From contig NZ_CP108088.1 in NCBI RefSeq assembly GCF_036192275.1, positions 9,094,578-9,158,577 on the forward strand: a DNA stretch of 64,000 nt, in the 5' to 3' direction. How positions within the stretch are numbered: the first letter of the stretch is position 1; every line of letters starts with the position of its first letter. Of the stretch, positions 19,436 to 28,265 are shown one piece after another. Below the pieces are notes generated by a model. That model worked only from the letters and a program-made list of their open reading frames with translations. It was not told where the DNA came from and did not search any database. The stretch comes from Streptomyces sp. NBC_00250. GTDB taxonomy: Bacteria; Actinomycetota; Actinomycetes; Streptomycetales; Streptomycetaceae. A program made the translations under genes and the position numbers.

Positions 19436-20790
19436 TTGGGCGGTTTCCATGACCCGGTGATCAGCAAAGAGGACTTTCGTCCGGGAGGCGGGGTGCGTTA
19501 CCTGTTCCGCGGCGTGATGGTCGGCGACGGCCGGCGCCCTGCGGGCAAGTCGCTGCGCGCCGCTCAGGAGGAGGCCGGCGTCCCGCCCGGTGTGTGGAAG
19601 GGCCAGGGTCTGGCCGCGGTCGGCCTCACGGCTGGGGACGTGGTGACCGAGCGGCAGGCCGAACTCCTCCTCGGCGAGGGCCGGCACCCGGACGCCGACG
19701 GGATCGAGCGGGCCCTCATGGAGGAGGTCTCGGCCCGGCTCGGGTGGGCGTGGGAGCCGCGGGACGTGACGCCCGGCCGCCGCCCGGTCATGGAGATCGC
19801 AGGGATCGACCGACGGCTCATCGGCTGGCAGTCCACCCGCCGCCAGCAGATCGAGGACGCACTCCCCGTCCTCACGGCCAAGTACGAGGACCGTCAGGGG
19901 CACCCACCGGGGGAGCGGGCCGCCTACGCGCTTGCCTGCCAGGCCACCGACCAGACCCGCCGGCCCAAGCACAAGGAACTACGGTCGCTGCCCGAGCTGC
20001 GCGCCGCCTGGCGGGACTCGGCGGCCCGAGCGTACGGAGCCGACGTCGTGGCACGGCTGGCGGAGCGCGCCCGAGCAGCGGCCGCAGCGATATGGGTGCG
20101 GGTGCGCCCGATTGTCGACATCACCTGGCCGCCGCCGGGACCATCGCCGTGGTCTACGTGATGCGCGGCGCCTTCAACCGCCATCACCTCCTCGCCGAGG
20201 CCCGCCGTCACCTCTCCTACGCCCTGCGCGGCCGCCCCCACCAGCATGGCCTGGACGAGCAGATCGTCCAGACGGCCATCGACGCGTACACCCGCTCGGT
20301 CGGCCGGGGCTGGATGATGACCGCCGACCTGCGCGCCCTCTACCCGCGCGACACCGAGGACCAGGCCGTGCTGCGCCCCCTGACCCGCAACCGGTCCGCC
20401 ACCCCGTACCAGCGAACCCGCCTCGCCGCCGGCGCCCTCACCGCCCGGGTCCACGCCGTACGCCGCGCGGACCGCCTGCACTCCCCGACCCGGCCGCGCA
20501 CCGTCGCCGTGCTGACCACCCCGAGACCCAACCTGCGCCCGGGGCGGGCGGAGCGGAGGGCCGGTCGGGACCGCGAGCCGACGACGGACGTCGCCGCGGT
20601 GGAGCAGACCCGCCGGACGCTGGAGGCCGCCGCCGAGATGGCTGCCCGACTCCAGGCCGGGATCCGGGAACGAGCCGCCGCCTGCCGCCCCTTGCTCCAG
20701 CCCGCCCCGGCGACGGCCCCACCGCCGCACGCCCAGCATCCCGTCCAGCCCCCGCCGGGCCGGGCCACACCCACCGGAGGAATCTCATGA
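19436..20790 (+). pseudogene. Decayed MobF/TrwC-type relaxase
   Basis: The first frame (19436-20161) has YLFRG and PPGVWKGQGLAAVGLTAGDV, the conserved PPG.W.G.GA..LGL segment of MobF relaxases. It then jumps to RPVMEIAGIDRRLIGWQSTR and RPKHKELRSLPELRAAWRD, found much later in such proteins, so a large internal part (including the His triad and probably the helicase) is gone. Near 20120 the sense shifts frame to VVYVMRGAFNRHHLLAEARR and RGWMMTADLRALYP, ending at TGA 20790. The break may also be read as two ORFs joined at TGATG (20159-20163). Either way it cannot nick an oriT. It marks a former conjugative element. Confidence 0.65.
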
Positions 20791-21038
20791 CCACCACACC
20801 ATCGCCGGACCCGAGGATCGAAGCCGTCGCTGCCCGGCTGAAGGAGGCCGTCCAGGAGCGCGCCGAGGCGCTCGGGCCGCCGCCGGTCTGGCAACCGATC
20901 TGGAAGCGGCCCCGCAAGCCGAAGACCATCAAGGTGAAGAAGGAGGAGCTGGCCAAGCAGAGCAAGCGCCTCAAGGCCGTTGGGATGCGCCGCTTCTACG
21001 GTTCCCAGGCGTGCCGACCCCGGCCCCGACAGAACTGA
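20787..21038 (+). CDS. Small basic protein downstream of relaxase remnant
   Basis: An 83-residue protein that begins at an ATGA overlap with the end of the relaxase frame and has GGAGGA at ideal spacing. Residues 46-75 are Lys/Arg-rich (KRPRKPKTIKVKKEELAKQ). The overlap suggests that it was translationally coupled to the relaxase and is an accessory or nucleic-acid-binding part of the mobilisation module. Function unknown; the gene is intact although its partner is broken. Confidence 0.6.
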   Translation: MTTTPSPDPRIEAVAARLKEAVQERAEALGPPPVWQPIWKRPRKPKTIKVKKEELAKQSKRLKAVGMRRFYGSQACRPRPRQN

Positions 21039-21130
21039 ATAGGCGGCGCCGCGGCCCGCCGCGATGCCCGCGCCCTGTCCCGGATGCGGCACTCGGACGC
21101 CTGGTTGTGGTGACGATCACCGGGCATCGT

Positions 21131-21214
21131 CTACTCAGTGGACCGCCCGATGCCGACACTGAGTAGAGCCCACTGAGTGGACTCCACCCAGTGGGCGCCA
21201 CTTTACTCAGTGGG
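21131..21214. repeat. Cluster of ACTCAGTGG direct and inverted repeats
   Basis: CTACTCAGTG (21131-21140) is mirrored by CACTGAGTAG (21157-21166). A self-complementary CCACTGAGTGG follows at 21170-21180 and TACTCAGTGGG at 21204-21214. They lie between two convergent genes, overlapping the STAND stop codon. Best guess is a bidirectional terminator; a binding-site array is also possible. Confidence 0.65.
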
Positions 21215-24200
21215 TTCCACCGGGTGTGTGCTGTCCGGGGGGCCCAACGCCGAGCGGGAGGCGGCGGCGAGATCGGCAGCTTCAAGAGTGTCGGGGTGGT
21301 TGGGTCCGAGAGTGCGCGTGCGGTCGGACAGCACCTGCTCCCTCAAGCGCAGGGCCTCTTCGTGCCGGCCGAGGAGCGTGTGGGTGATGGCGAGGCTGCT
21401 CCTGGCGTCAATCGTGTCTGGGTGGTCGGGGCCCAGTTGCCGCTCGTGCGTGGTGAGGACCCGCTCCTCCAGAGCGAGGGCATCTTCGTACCTGCCGAGC
21501 GCGCACAGCGAATTGGCCAGGGCCATCAGGACCAAGACGGTTTCGGAGTGTTCCGGCCCATGGACGCGCTCGCTCGCGCCGAGCATGAACGCCAGCACGC
21601 GCGCGGCGTCTGAATGACGGTCCGCACTGCCGTACGCCACAGACAGCTGGAGCTTGGCGGCGAGGGTCTGCGGATGATCAGCACCCAGTGCTCGCTCGCG
21701 GTCGACCGCTGACTGCTCCGCGACGGCGATGGCCTCGTCGGTGTGCCCGGTATCCATTTGGGCGACGAGGAGGCAGCAGCGGTAGTTGGCAGTCAGAGGG
21801 TGGTCGGGGCCGAGGACACGCTCGCCGTCTGCAACCAGAGATTCCAGCAGGCGGAGGCCTTCCTCGGCTCTGCCGATATCGAGGTGAACGAGAGCGAGTC
21901 CTCCTCGGGCGTCGAGGGTGTCGGGGTGCTCGGGCCCCAGGGCCTGTTCGCAGACGGCGATCGCCGTCGCGAGGAGGGGGAGTGCGTCCTCGTGCCGGCC
22001 GACTGCTTGGTAGGAGTAAGCCAGGTTGTTTCGGGCCAGGCCGGTAGCGGGGTGATCGGGACCGAATATACGTTCACGGTCACTCAGGACGCGTTCGCCG
22101 AGGCTGATGGCCTCCTCATAGCGGCCGACCGCGCAGTAGTGCTGCGCGAGATTCCCGCGAGCGCTGAGGGTGTCAGGGTGATCGCGGCCTCGAAGACGTT
22201 CGGCGTCGGTCACCGATTGCTGGTGCAGTCGTAAGGCGTCCTCGTTGCGATCGGTACGGTCGTAGAGGGCTGCGAGACTCAGCCGGCTCTGGAGGGTATG
22301 GGGGTGCTCCGGGCCCAGCGTGCGCTCAAGAGCGGCGGCCACCGTCGTGATCAGCCCAAGTGCTTCCTCGCGCCGCTCCATCTTGGCGTAGACGGTCGCG
22401 AGGCTTCCCCGGACCGTCAGGGTCGTGGGATGGTCGGGCCCCAGGACCCGTTCGCTCTCGGACATCGCCTGCTCCCCCAGCGAAAGGGCGATGTCGTAGT
22501 GGCCGAGCTGGCCGTGGTGTTGGGCAACACCAGCATGTGCGATGAGCGTGTACGGGTGCTTGGGTCCGAGGATCCTCTCGCAGTCGGCGAGGAGCGCCTC
22601 GGCGACGTGCAACGCGTCGTGGTAGCGCCCGAGGGCCTCGTAGATCTGGGAAAGGTCGAGCCGGGAGAGGAGGGCGTCCGGGTGATCGGTGCCCAGCAGC
22701 TGTTCGCGCTCGGCCAGTACTTGCTCTGCCAGGAGGAGGGCGTCACCGTGGAGACCGAGTTCGCGGTAGACGTGGGCGAGGTTGGCACGGGCGCGCAAGG
22801 TCTCGGGGTGGTGCTCGCCCAGGAGGCGCTGCCGCTGGGCCACCACATGGAGGCCTAGCTCTCTGGCTTCCTCGTGGCGGCCGAGTTCCGCATAGGAAAC
22901 GACGAGGTTGGACTGGGCATTGAGGGTGTCGGGGTGGTCGGGGCCCAGCAGCTGTGCGCGTGCAATGAGGACCTGTTGCCTGATGCGGAAGGCCTCCTCG
23001 TACTGACCGAGCGCACCGTGAGTGGAGGCGACGTGCAACAGGGTGCCCAGAGTCTTTGGGTGGTCGCCTCCCAGGAGGCGCTGTTGGGCATCGGCGACCA
23101 GCTGGTTGAGGCGGTGGGCGTCCTGCGGCCGTCCGAGCATCCGGTAGGAGGAGGCGAGGTTGCCGCGGGCCTCGTGGGTATCGAGGTGGTCGCCTCCCAG
23201 GAGGCGCTCACGGACGGCCAGTACGTGCTCATCCAGGCGACGGGCCTCCTCGTACCTGCCGAGTTGCCGGAAACTCGAGCCGACCTCGGCCTGCGCGCGG
23301 AGGGTGTCCGGGTGGTCACCTCCCAGGAACCGTTCACGGGAGGCGAGTACCCGCTCGCTCAGGCGCAGTGCCTCCTCGTACGTGCCCAGTACCCGGTACG
23401 TACGTGCCAGCTCCGCAAGGGCGGTGAGCGTGTCGGAATGGTCAGCGCCGAGTGACTCTTCGGCCTGAGGGACCACCTCCTGCCAGTAGACGCGCGCGGC
23501 ATGCGTGAGGCCGTTGTCGAGCAAGCTCCGTCCGGCACGGAAGACGAGCGCACGGGTGTTGTCCCGCCAGGGCTCGCTTGCATCCGTGCGGGCGAGGGTA
23601 GCGGTGTTGGCCCGCAGGACTGCCGCCAGGGCGTGCTCCCGCTGATCGGGGTCAGGCCAGATACTCAGCAGGCCGTCAGCGGCGGCCGACACGGCCGAGG
23701 ACGCCGGTTCGGAGCCTGGGGCGGGGCCCGCTTCGCGAACGGCGCGGGCTGTCAGGGAGTGGATGCCCACGTGGAGATGCTCCCTGTGGGCGCTGTAGTT
23801 GATCAGGGCGTAGCGGTGTAGGACCAGGAGGGCCGAGCGCACCTCGTCTGGTGTCGGCGTACTCTCCGCCGATGCCGCGGGCTGACGGTGCCGGGCGAGG
23901 TGGTCGAGGACCGCTGGCGCGGACCAGAGCGCCTCCGGGTGGCCGGCAGGGTCCAGCAGCGCGGCGAGTTCGAGGACGAGCCGGACCAACCCGTCCGGAC
24001 TCGCGGTCGTGGCCGCGTCCAGGGAGAGCAGCAGAGCCGCGCCGACGTGGCGGCCGTACCCCTCGGTGTCGGCCCAGACCGGCAGGAGTTCGTCGAGCCC
24101 ACGCGTGCGGTCGCGCAGCCGTCGTAGGTAGGCGCCGCCAGACAGCTGTTCGTTGATGAGGTATGCGGCGGCGTGCCCGATGGCAAGGGGCAGATGCCCG

Positions 24201-25030
24201 AGGTCTTCCGCCAGCTCCTGCGCCGAGCCGTCCAGCAGGTGGCCGACGCCTTCGGCCCCCAGACGCTGCTCCAGGTAGGCGGCCGCCTCGGTGCCGCTGA
24301 AGACGCCGATGTCGATCCGAGCCCGGCCTTGACCGGTCAGCCGCACGTCCTTGAGCCGCGAGGTGGCCAGCACACGGCCGATACCGGGGCGTCCCGGAGG
24401 CCACCAAGGAGCGACCGCGCCCGGATCGGCGACATCGTCGAGCACGACCAGCCAGGTACGGCTGGTGGCAGCCAGCCACCCCAGAAAGGCCCGGGCGTCC
24501 TGCTCGGAGTCCTCGCCCAGCGCGCCCGGCGCCTGGACGAGCACTGCGGCTTGTGCGTAGAGGCTGACGACCTGCTGCACATCGGCGGCCGGAACCCACA
24601 GCACCAACTCGGTGCCATCCAGTACCGCCTCGTGAACGTACGCGGCAGCCAGCTGGGACTTGCCCACGCCTCCGGGACCGGAGAGCACCTGCGCCAGGAC
24701 AGGCGTCTTCCCCGCCCCCCGGACGCTGTCGATCTCCGCCCGCAGACCGCTCCGGGGCTGGAACGCCGAGGCAAGCAGGGGCGGCGTGCCGATGCGCATC
24801 GGCCAGACGGGTTCCGGCCGGGAGGGCTGGTGGATGGTGACGCTGCTGTGCGGACCGAGGGCGCTGGCGACGATGTCCCGACCGGCGGCGACGCTTCCAC
24901 CGCTGGCCTGGACGAACGCGGCCGCCATGACCTCCAGCGTGGGCGCTGGGTCGTCCGCGGAATCCTCTGGTGCTGGTGCTGGTGCTGGTGCTGGTGCTGC
25001 ATTGCGGCGGCGCGGCCAGAGAGGACTCAT
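21203..25030 (-). CDS. STAND (NB-ARC-type) NTPase with about 18 TPRs and N-terminal shared motif
   Basis: A 1275-residue NLR-like protein starting at ATG 25030. Residues 11-20 are an Ala-Pro run. Residues 43-64 (GGSVAAGRDIVASALGPHSS) form a glycine-rich motif that recurs twice in the upstream membrane protein. The NTPase has Walker A GPGGVGKS (118-125), Walker B TWLVVLDDV (192-200) and a later GHLPLAIGHAAAYL (GxP-type) helix, followed by an ARC/winged-helix-like region. From about residue 490 come some 18 TPRs of 42 residues, each with LG..HP.TL, as in kinesin-light-chain-type repeats. In known bacterial NLR-like proteins the repeats sense a ligand, ATP drives assembly and the N-terminal motif templates an effector. 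Here the separate membrane protein is the likely effector; this is inference. Confidence 0.9.
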   Translation of the reverse strand: MSPLWPRRRNAAPAPAPAPAPEDSADDPAPTLEVMAAAFVQASGGSVAAGRDIVASALGPHSSVTIHQPSRPEPVWPMRIGTPPLLASAFQPRSGLRAEIDSVRGAGKTPVLAQVLSGPGGVGKSQLAAAYVHEAVLDGTELVLWVPAADVQQVVSLYAQAAVLVQAPGALGEDSEQDARAFLGWLAATSRTWLVVLDDVADPGAVAPWWPPGRPGIGRVLATSRLKDVRLTGQGRARIDIGVFSGTEAAAYLEQRLGAEGVGHLLDGSAQELAEDLGHLPLAIGHAAAYLINEQLSGGAYLRRLRDRTRGLDELLPVWADTEGYGRHVGAALLLSLDAATTASPDGLVRLVLELAALLDPAGHPEALWSAPAVLDHLARHRQPAASAESTPTPDEVRSALLVLHRYALINYSAHREHLHVGIHSLTARAVREAGPAPGSEPASSAVSAAADGLLSIWPDPDQREHALAAVLRANTATLARTDASEPWRDNTRALVFRAGRSLLDNGLTHAARVYWQEVVPQAEESLGADHSDTLTALAELARTYRVLGTYEEALRLSERVLASRERFLGGDHPDTLRAQAEVGSSFRQLGRYEEARRLDEHVLAVRERLLGGDHLDTHEARGNLASSYRMLGRPQDAHRLNQLVADAQQRLLGGDHPKTLGTLLHVASTHGALGQYEEAFRIRQQVLIARAQLLGPDHPDTLNAQSNLVVSYAELGRHEEARELGLHVVAQRQRLLGEHHPETLRARANLAHVYRELGLHGDALLLAEQVLAEREQLLGTDHPDALLSRLDLSQIYEALGRYHDALHVAEALLADCERILGPKHPYTLIAHAGVAQHHGQLGHYDIALSLGEQAMSESERVLGPDHPTTLTVRGSLATVYAKMERREEALGLITTVAAALERTLGPEHPHTLQSRLSLAALYDRTDRNEDALRLHQQSVTDAERLRGRDHPDTLSARGNLAQHYCAVGRYEEAISLGERVLSDRERIFGPDHPATGLARNNLAYSYQAVGRHEDALPLLATAIAVCEQALGPEHPDTLDARGGLALVHLDIGRAEEGLRLLESLVADGERVLGPDHPLTANYRCCLLVAQMDTGHTDEAIAVAEQSAVDRERALGADHPQTLAAKLQLSVAYGSADRHSDAARVLAFMLGASERVHGPEHSETVLVLMALANSLCALGRYEDALALEERVLTTHERQLGPDHPDTIDARSSLAITHTLLGRHEEALRLREQVLSDRTRTLGPNHPDTLEAADLAAASRSALGPPDSTHPVEPTE

Positions 25031-25349
25031 CAGGCTGCGCCTTCGCCCACCAGGGCGTGCCCGCAGACACCGTCGCGGTCCTGTGCGGCGGCGAAGGTCG
25101 CCGTACCGCGCGCTAAGGCCGACACCACAGAAGACATCCCGACCGACCCTCGCCCCCCAACGCGCCCTCCTCCTGGACCGGATTGCCCGCACGGAGCCCG
25201 GCCGGCAGCCTCCTCGCCCACGTCAATCCGCACTGGCACAGATTCTTCTCCCCCACGTCGGCACGCGTACATACAGTCAGGGCTCCGCAGGAGCGGCATC
25301 TCCACAGCCGACGGCGAAGCGTTCCAGCGCCCGGACACCAGCTCCGGTC

Positions 25350-25790
25350 TCACTGGACTTGGCTCCCTTCTCCAAGCGCGCTGCCGGTGATGTCCCCGCC
25401 GGCAGCGATGCCTCCGGGCTCAGCTGTCACGCTCGGGGTAGGCGCCACTGCCCCGTCCGCAGGGGCCGCTGTGCTTGCCGGTGGCGGTTGGGCGCTCACA
25501 CGGGAATTCGATCCCAACGCGCTGCCGGTGATGTTCCCGCCGACGGCGATCCCACCTGTGCCGGCTTGCACGCTGTATCCGGCTGAAGGCGTGTCCCGAC
25601 GGTTCAGGGAGGCCACCGCGATGACGAGACCAGCGCATGCGAGGACCGCGCCGATGATGCTGGCGATTCTGTCGCCGGTGTCGAGGTCCACCGCGATGAC
25701 GACGACCAGCAGGCCTGTGGTGACGAGCGCGGCCACCACAACTGCCGCCCATACGGCCTTCCGTGCCCCGCCCGACGGTCCCGCCATCAT
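25350..25790 (-). CDS. Two-helix membrane protein with two copies of the STAND-linked motif
   Basis: A 146-residue protein starting at ATG 25790 (GGGGGAC upstream). Residues 12-34 and 42-61 are membrane helices; the rest is a Pro/Ala-rich tail carrying two copies of a motif: GGIAVGGNITGSALGSNSRV (79-98) and GGIAAGGDITGSALGEGSQV (126-145). The STAND protein next door has GGSVAAGRDIVASALGPHSS near its N-terminus. Shared short Gly-rich motifs between an NLR and its adjacent effector are the signature of amyloid-type (HET-s/BASS-like) signalling pairs. I infer that this protein is a membrane-perturbing or anchoring partner. The genes run the same way, separated by about 320 bases. Confidence 0.75.
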   Translation of the reverse strand: MMAGPSGGARKAVWAAVVVAALVTTGLLVVVIAVDLDTGDRIASIIGAVLACAGLVIAVASLNRRDTPSAGYSVQAGTGGIAVGGNITGSALGSNSRVSAQPPPASTAAPADGAVAPTPSVTAEPGGIAAGGDITGSALGEGSQVQ

Positions 25791-25890
25791 GTCCCCCGTC
25801 CGTCCCGCCCCCGCCGCCCTGTGGCTTGGGGGCGGCGGCCCTGACTGCTACTCATACGTAGGCTAGACGCTGACCGACTTCGCGTCTCCG

Positions 25891-26130
25891 GTAAGCGCCA
25901 GGGATCCCGGTCCGGTTCACGGAGAGGCTGACCCGCCCGGAGAACCGGCACGACAAGCTCACGCGAGACAACCTCCTGGATCTGGAGGACCACCACCTGG
26001 TGAGGATCGAATCGGTCCAGGAAGATCAGCGACAGGTGTGGGTGCTCACCAGGAGGGGACACGGCGAGGCGAAGAAGCTGCTGGAGCCGAAGGGGATACG
26101 GGTGGCGGTGCGGCGGAAGTACACGACGCT
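25891..26130 (+). pseudogene. Fragment of a winged-helix/replication-relaxation-like protein
   Basis: One frame reads ENRHDKLTRDNLLDLEDHHL then VRIESVQEDQRQVWVLTRRG and HGEAKKLL, a winged-helix-like pattern seen in replication-relaxation (Replic_Relax) or PadR-type proteins. There is no convincing start and near 26130 the frame runs straight into an unrelated secreted-protein sequence, so this looks like a fusion by deletion. Family assignment uncertain. Confidence 0.4.
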
Positions 26131-26430
26131 CGACGAGCTGTCGAAAATCGAGAACAACCTGGCCGGGATGCGGCAGTCCGGCATCGTCATCCGGGGCGAG
26201 CTCGGGCACAGCGGCACTGAGGTGACGACGCTCGACCTGACCCCCAAGACCCCAGAGGCCACAGTGGCCACCTGCGTGGACCTGTCCACCTACGAGCGGT
26301 ACGACACCCGGGCGAAGAAGATGATCCCCCTGCCCCCGTCTCAGCCCGTGCGTTACCTGATGACGATCCACACGGAGAAGTGGCCCACAGGCGGGATCGT
26401 GACCGACCTTCAGCAGGAAGGGGTGCGCAC
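26130..26430 (+). pseudogene. 5'-truncated Streptomyces secreted hypothetical protein
   Basis: TTLDELSKIENNLAGMRQSG, then VIRGELGHSGTEVTTLDLTP and PVRYLMTIHTEKWPTGGIVT, ending VRTC, matches a small secreted/lipoprotein family I recall from conserved Streptomyces membrane clusters, where the protein normally stops after RTC and overlaps the next start. Here the signal peptide is missing (fused to the preceding fragment) and the stop codon is lost (TGG instead of TGA). Confidence 0.55.
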
Positions 26431-26745
26431 GTGCTGGTGCGACGGACGGCGGCAGCTGCTGGCGTGCTCCTGGCGATCGGCGTTGCCGCGCCGGCCGCCA
26501 GGCGGAAGGGCCGGACGGCGGGGTGTGCAAGGGCGGGGACATCTACGTCTCGGTGTGCGCCGAGGACGGGACGCTCTCCGGCGGCTCCTCTGGCTCCTCG
26601 GGCTCGACCACTCCGGCCGGCACTGGCACCAGCTCGTCAGGCGGCGGCTCGGCGCCGCCGTGCACGTACGAGAAGCTCGACCCCCAGCCACCGCCGGAGA
26701 ATCGGCCCCGTCACACGGCAGGTGCTTCCAGGTCAGTCCCGTCAT
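26431..26745 (+). pseudogene. Frameshifted secreted Cys-containing protein
   Basis: GTG 26431 opens a signal peptide (VLVRRTAAAAGVLLAIGVAA), then the sense moves to another frame near 26510 (GVCKGGDIYVSVCAEDGTLS, a Gly/Ser/Thr linker, PPCTYEKLDPQPPPENRP). It normally follows the preceding gene. Truncated at about 26710, where the next gene on the opposite strand ends. Confidence 0.5.
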
Positions 26746-27214
26746 AGAACCGGAATCCCAAGGCGTGAACGAGCGCGACGACTAAGTCCTCCGCCAGCGG
26801 ATCACACTCAGCCACCAGGGCAGCCCTGAGCGCCACCGGGTCCGGCTGAAGGCCAGCCCCTCGAGCCCAGGCCTCAGCTCGCTCGCCTACTTCGGCCGAA
26901 TCACCGATCCACTCACCGGGCAGACCGTAATCCCGCGCCATCTCCGGGGACAAAGCACATTGCCATGACAGGCCATCGGGACTCGCTGCCTGAACCGTCA
27001 CGAAGTCGCTGTCGACCACATGCGCAACCAGCACAGAAGCACGAGTCTCGTCGACTATCGAAGAGTCCGGATCCGTGACAGGGCACGCTTGCAGGATCTG
27101 CCACCCGCCATCACGCGCCCACCACAACGGCATACAGTCCGAGGCCCGCATCGCCGCCAGTTCTGTCAGTGGCCGGCTGGCTCGCGCGACGATGAAAGAC
27201 CCCGAGAACCCCAT
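26711..27214 (-). CDS. Hypothetical protein (167 aa)
   Basis: An intact acidic soluble protein starting at ATG 27214 (MGFSGSFIVARASRPLTELA). No catalytic motif is visible. The composition (many Trp, Asp and Glu, e.g. WWARDGGWQI and VAECDPLAEDLVVALVHALG) fits widespread Streptomyces hypothetical proteins, some of which behave as immunity-like proteins; that link is only a guess. Its 3' end abuts the broken secreted gene. Confidence 0.65.
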   Translation of the reverse strand: MGFSGSFIVARASRPLTELAAMRASDCMPLWWARDGGWQILQACPVTDPDSSIVDETRASVLVAHVVDSDFVTVQAASPDGLSWQCALSPEMARDYGLPGEWIGDSAEVGERAEAWARGAGLQPDPVALRAALVAECDPLAEDLVVALVHALGFRFYDGTDLEAPAV

Positions 27215-27438
27215 GACCGGGAACCATAGCCGCGGTCACTGACATCGTCGATTACCCGGCCAAGGCTGCGTGACAGGCCACACGCACGCCGGGAGAGGGT
27301 CAGCTGGGGTTCGCGGAAAACGGGCCTTCAGGGCACCGGAACCGGGCCTGTGCCGGGACTGCCGCGAGGACCGGCAGTGCGAGCGCCGCCTGAGGCGCGA
27401 ACCGCTGCGGCCCGGGAGTCGTCCTGAGGTGTATGAGC

Positions 27439-27897
27439 ATGAACACCATCAACGCGTTACGGCACACCGCGCGCTGGGCCGGTGTTGTGGCCCTCGTTAC
27501 GACGCTCCTGACGGGCACCGCCACGGCGGCGACCGCCGCGCCCGCGTCCCCTGCCGTCGCCGATGGCCTCAAGCCGGGCGACACCTTCGCCTACCCGAAC
27601 TACATCCTCCAGCTGGACGGCACGTCCGTCGAAGCCCTCAAGGAGGTCACGGTCAGCGGGGAGCAGACCCTGACCATCGTCCGAGGCCCCAACTACCTGA
27701 GCCACGCGGTCACCCGCTGGGTCGACGACGCTATCGCCGGGCGCGAGGGACGGCTTAAGACGGCGACGATCCTCTGCATCGACTACGGCGGCAACGTCGC
27801 CCGGCGGTTCACCTTCGTCGGAGCGTTCGTCACACGCATCGACTACACCCCGGGCGGCATGGAATCCCTCACCGTCCGCTACTTCTACGACTACTAG
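27439..27897 (+). CDS. Secreted tail-tube-like protein
   Basis: Two ATGs (27433, 27439) are possible; I prefer 27439 because GAGG is then 9 nt upstream. The first ~40 residues are a Sec signal peptide (ALVTTLLTGTATAATAAPAS). The mature part (YILQLDGTSVEALKEVTVSG, a GRLKTATILCIDYGGNVARR stretch, FTFVGAFVTRIDYTPGG and ESLTVRYFYDY) follows the strand order of gp19/Hcp-type phage tail-tube proteins (V..DG......EV.G, G.I.L.D..G..V.R....A.....Y, .E...E.). A tail-tube fold with a signal peptide is unusual, since tube proteins assemble in the cytoplasm. Family similarity is judged by eye. Confidence 0.65.
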   Translation: MNTINALRHTARWAGVVALVTTLLTGTATAATAAPASPAVADGLKPGDTFAYPNYILQLDGTSVEALKEVTVSGEQTLTIVRGPNYLSHAVTRWVDDAIAGREGRLKTATILCIDYGGNVARRFTFVGAFVTRIDYTPGGMESLTVRYFYDY

Positions 27898-28181
27898 CCG
27901 ATCAGCTTCGTGTAGTCGGCGGCGGAGAGCAGGTCGTCGGTCGACGCCCCTGCCGCCAGCCTGATCTTGAACAGCCAGGTGATGTACGGGGCGTTGTTGA
28001 CGTCCTTGGGGGTGTCGGCCGCGTCCGCGTTGACCGCGACGATCTCGCCGGTCAGCGGCGAGTAGATGTCGGACGCGGCCGTCACCGATTCCACGACGCC
28101 GATCGCGTCATCGGCCTTGACCTGCGGGAACTGCGCACCGTCCCCCGGCAGCTCGAAACTCGTATGCGCTAGCGAACGCAC
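27894..28181 (-). pseudogene. N-terminally truncated GcvH-like fragment lacking the lipoyl lysine
   Basis: The minus strand reads DDAIGVVESVTAASDIYSPL, TGEIVAVNADAADTPKDVNN and YITWLFKIRLAAGAS, clearly the C-terminal two thirds of a glycine-cleavage H protein (ESVKAASDIY.P..GEIV.VN). Lipoylation needs the K in ESVKAASD; here it is T (ACG for AAG), so the protein cannot carry lipoate. The N-terminal ~35 residues are replaced by unrelated sequence. The variant looks more like proteobacterial than Streptomyces GcvH. No glycine-cleavage partners are nearby. Confidence 0.75.
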
Positions 28182-28265
28182 AGCAAGATCGTTCTCGCCG
28201 GGAGTTCCTGCACCTCAACTACTCACACCTGGTGCAGCGGCTGCACCGAGAATGATCATGCTGGA

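Noticed and set aside
25787..26542. A 251-codon minus-strand frame
   Set aside because: Antisense to the secreted-protein fragments, which have better coding features.
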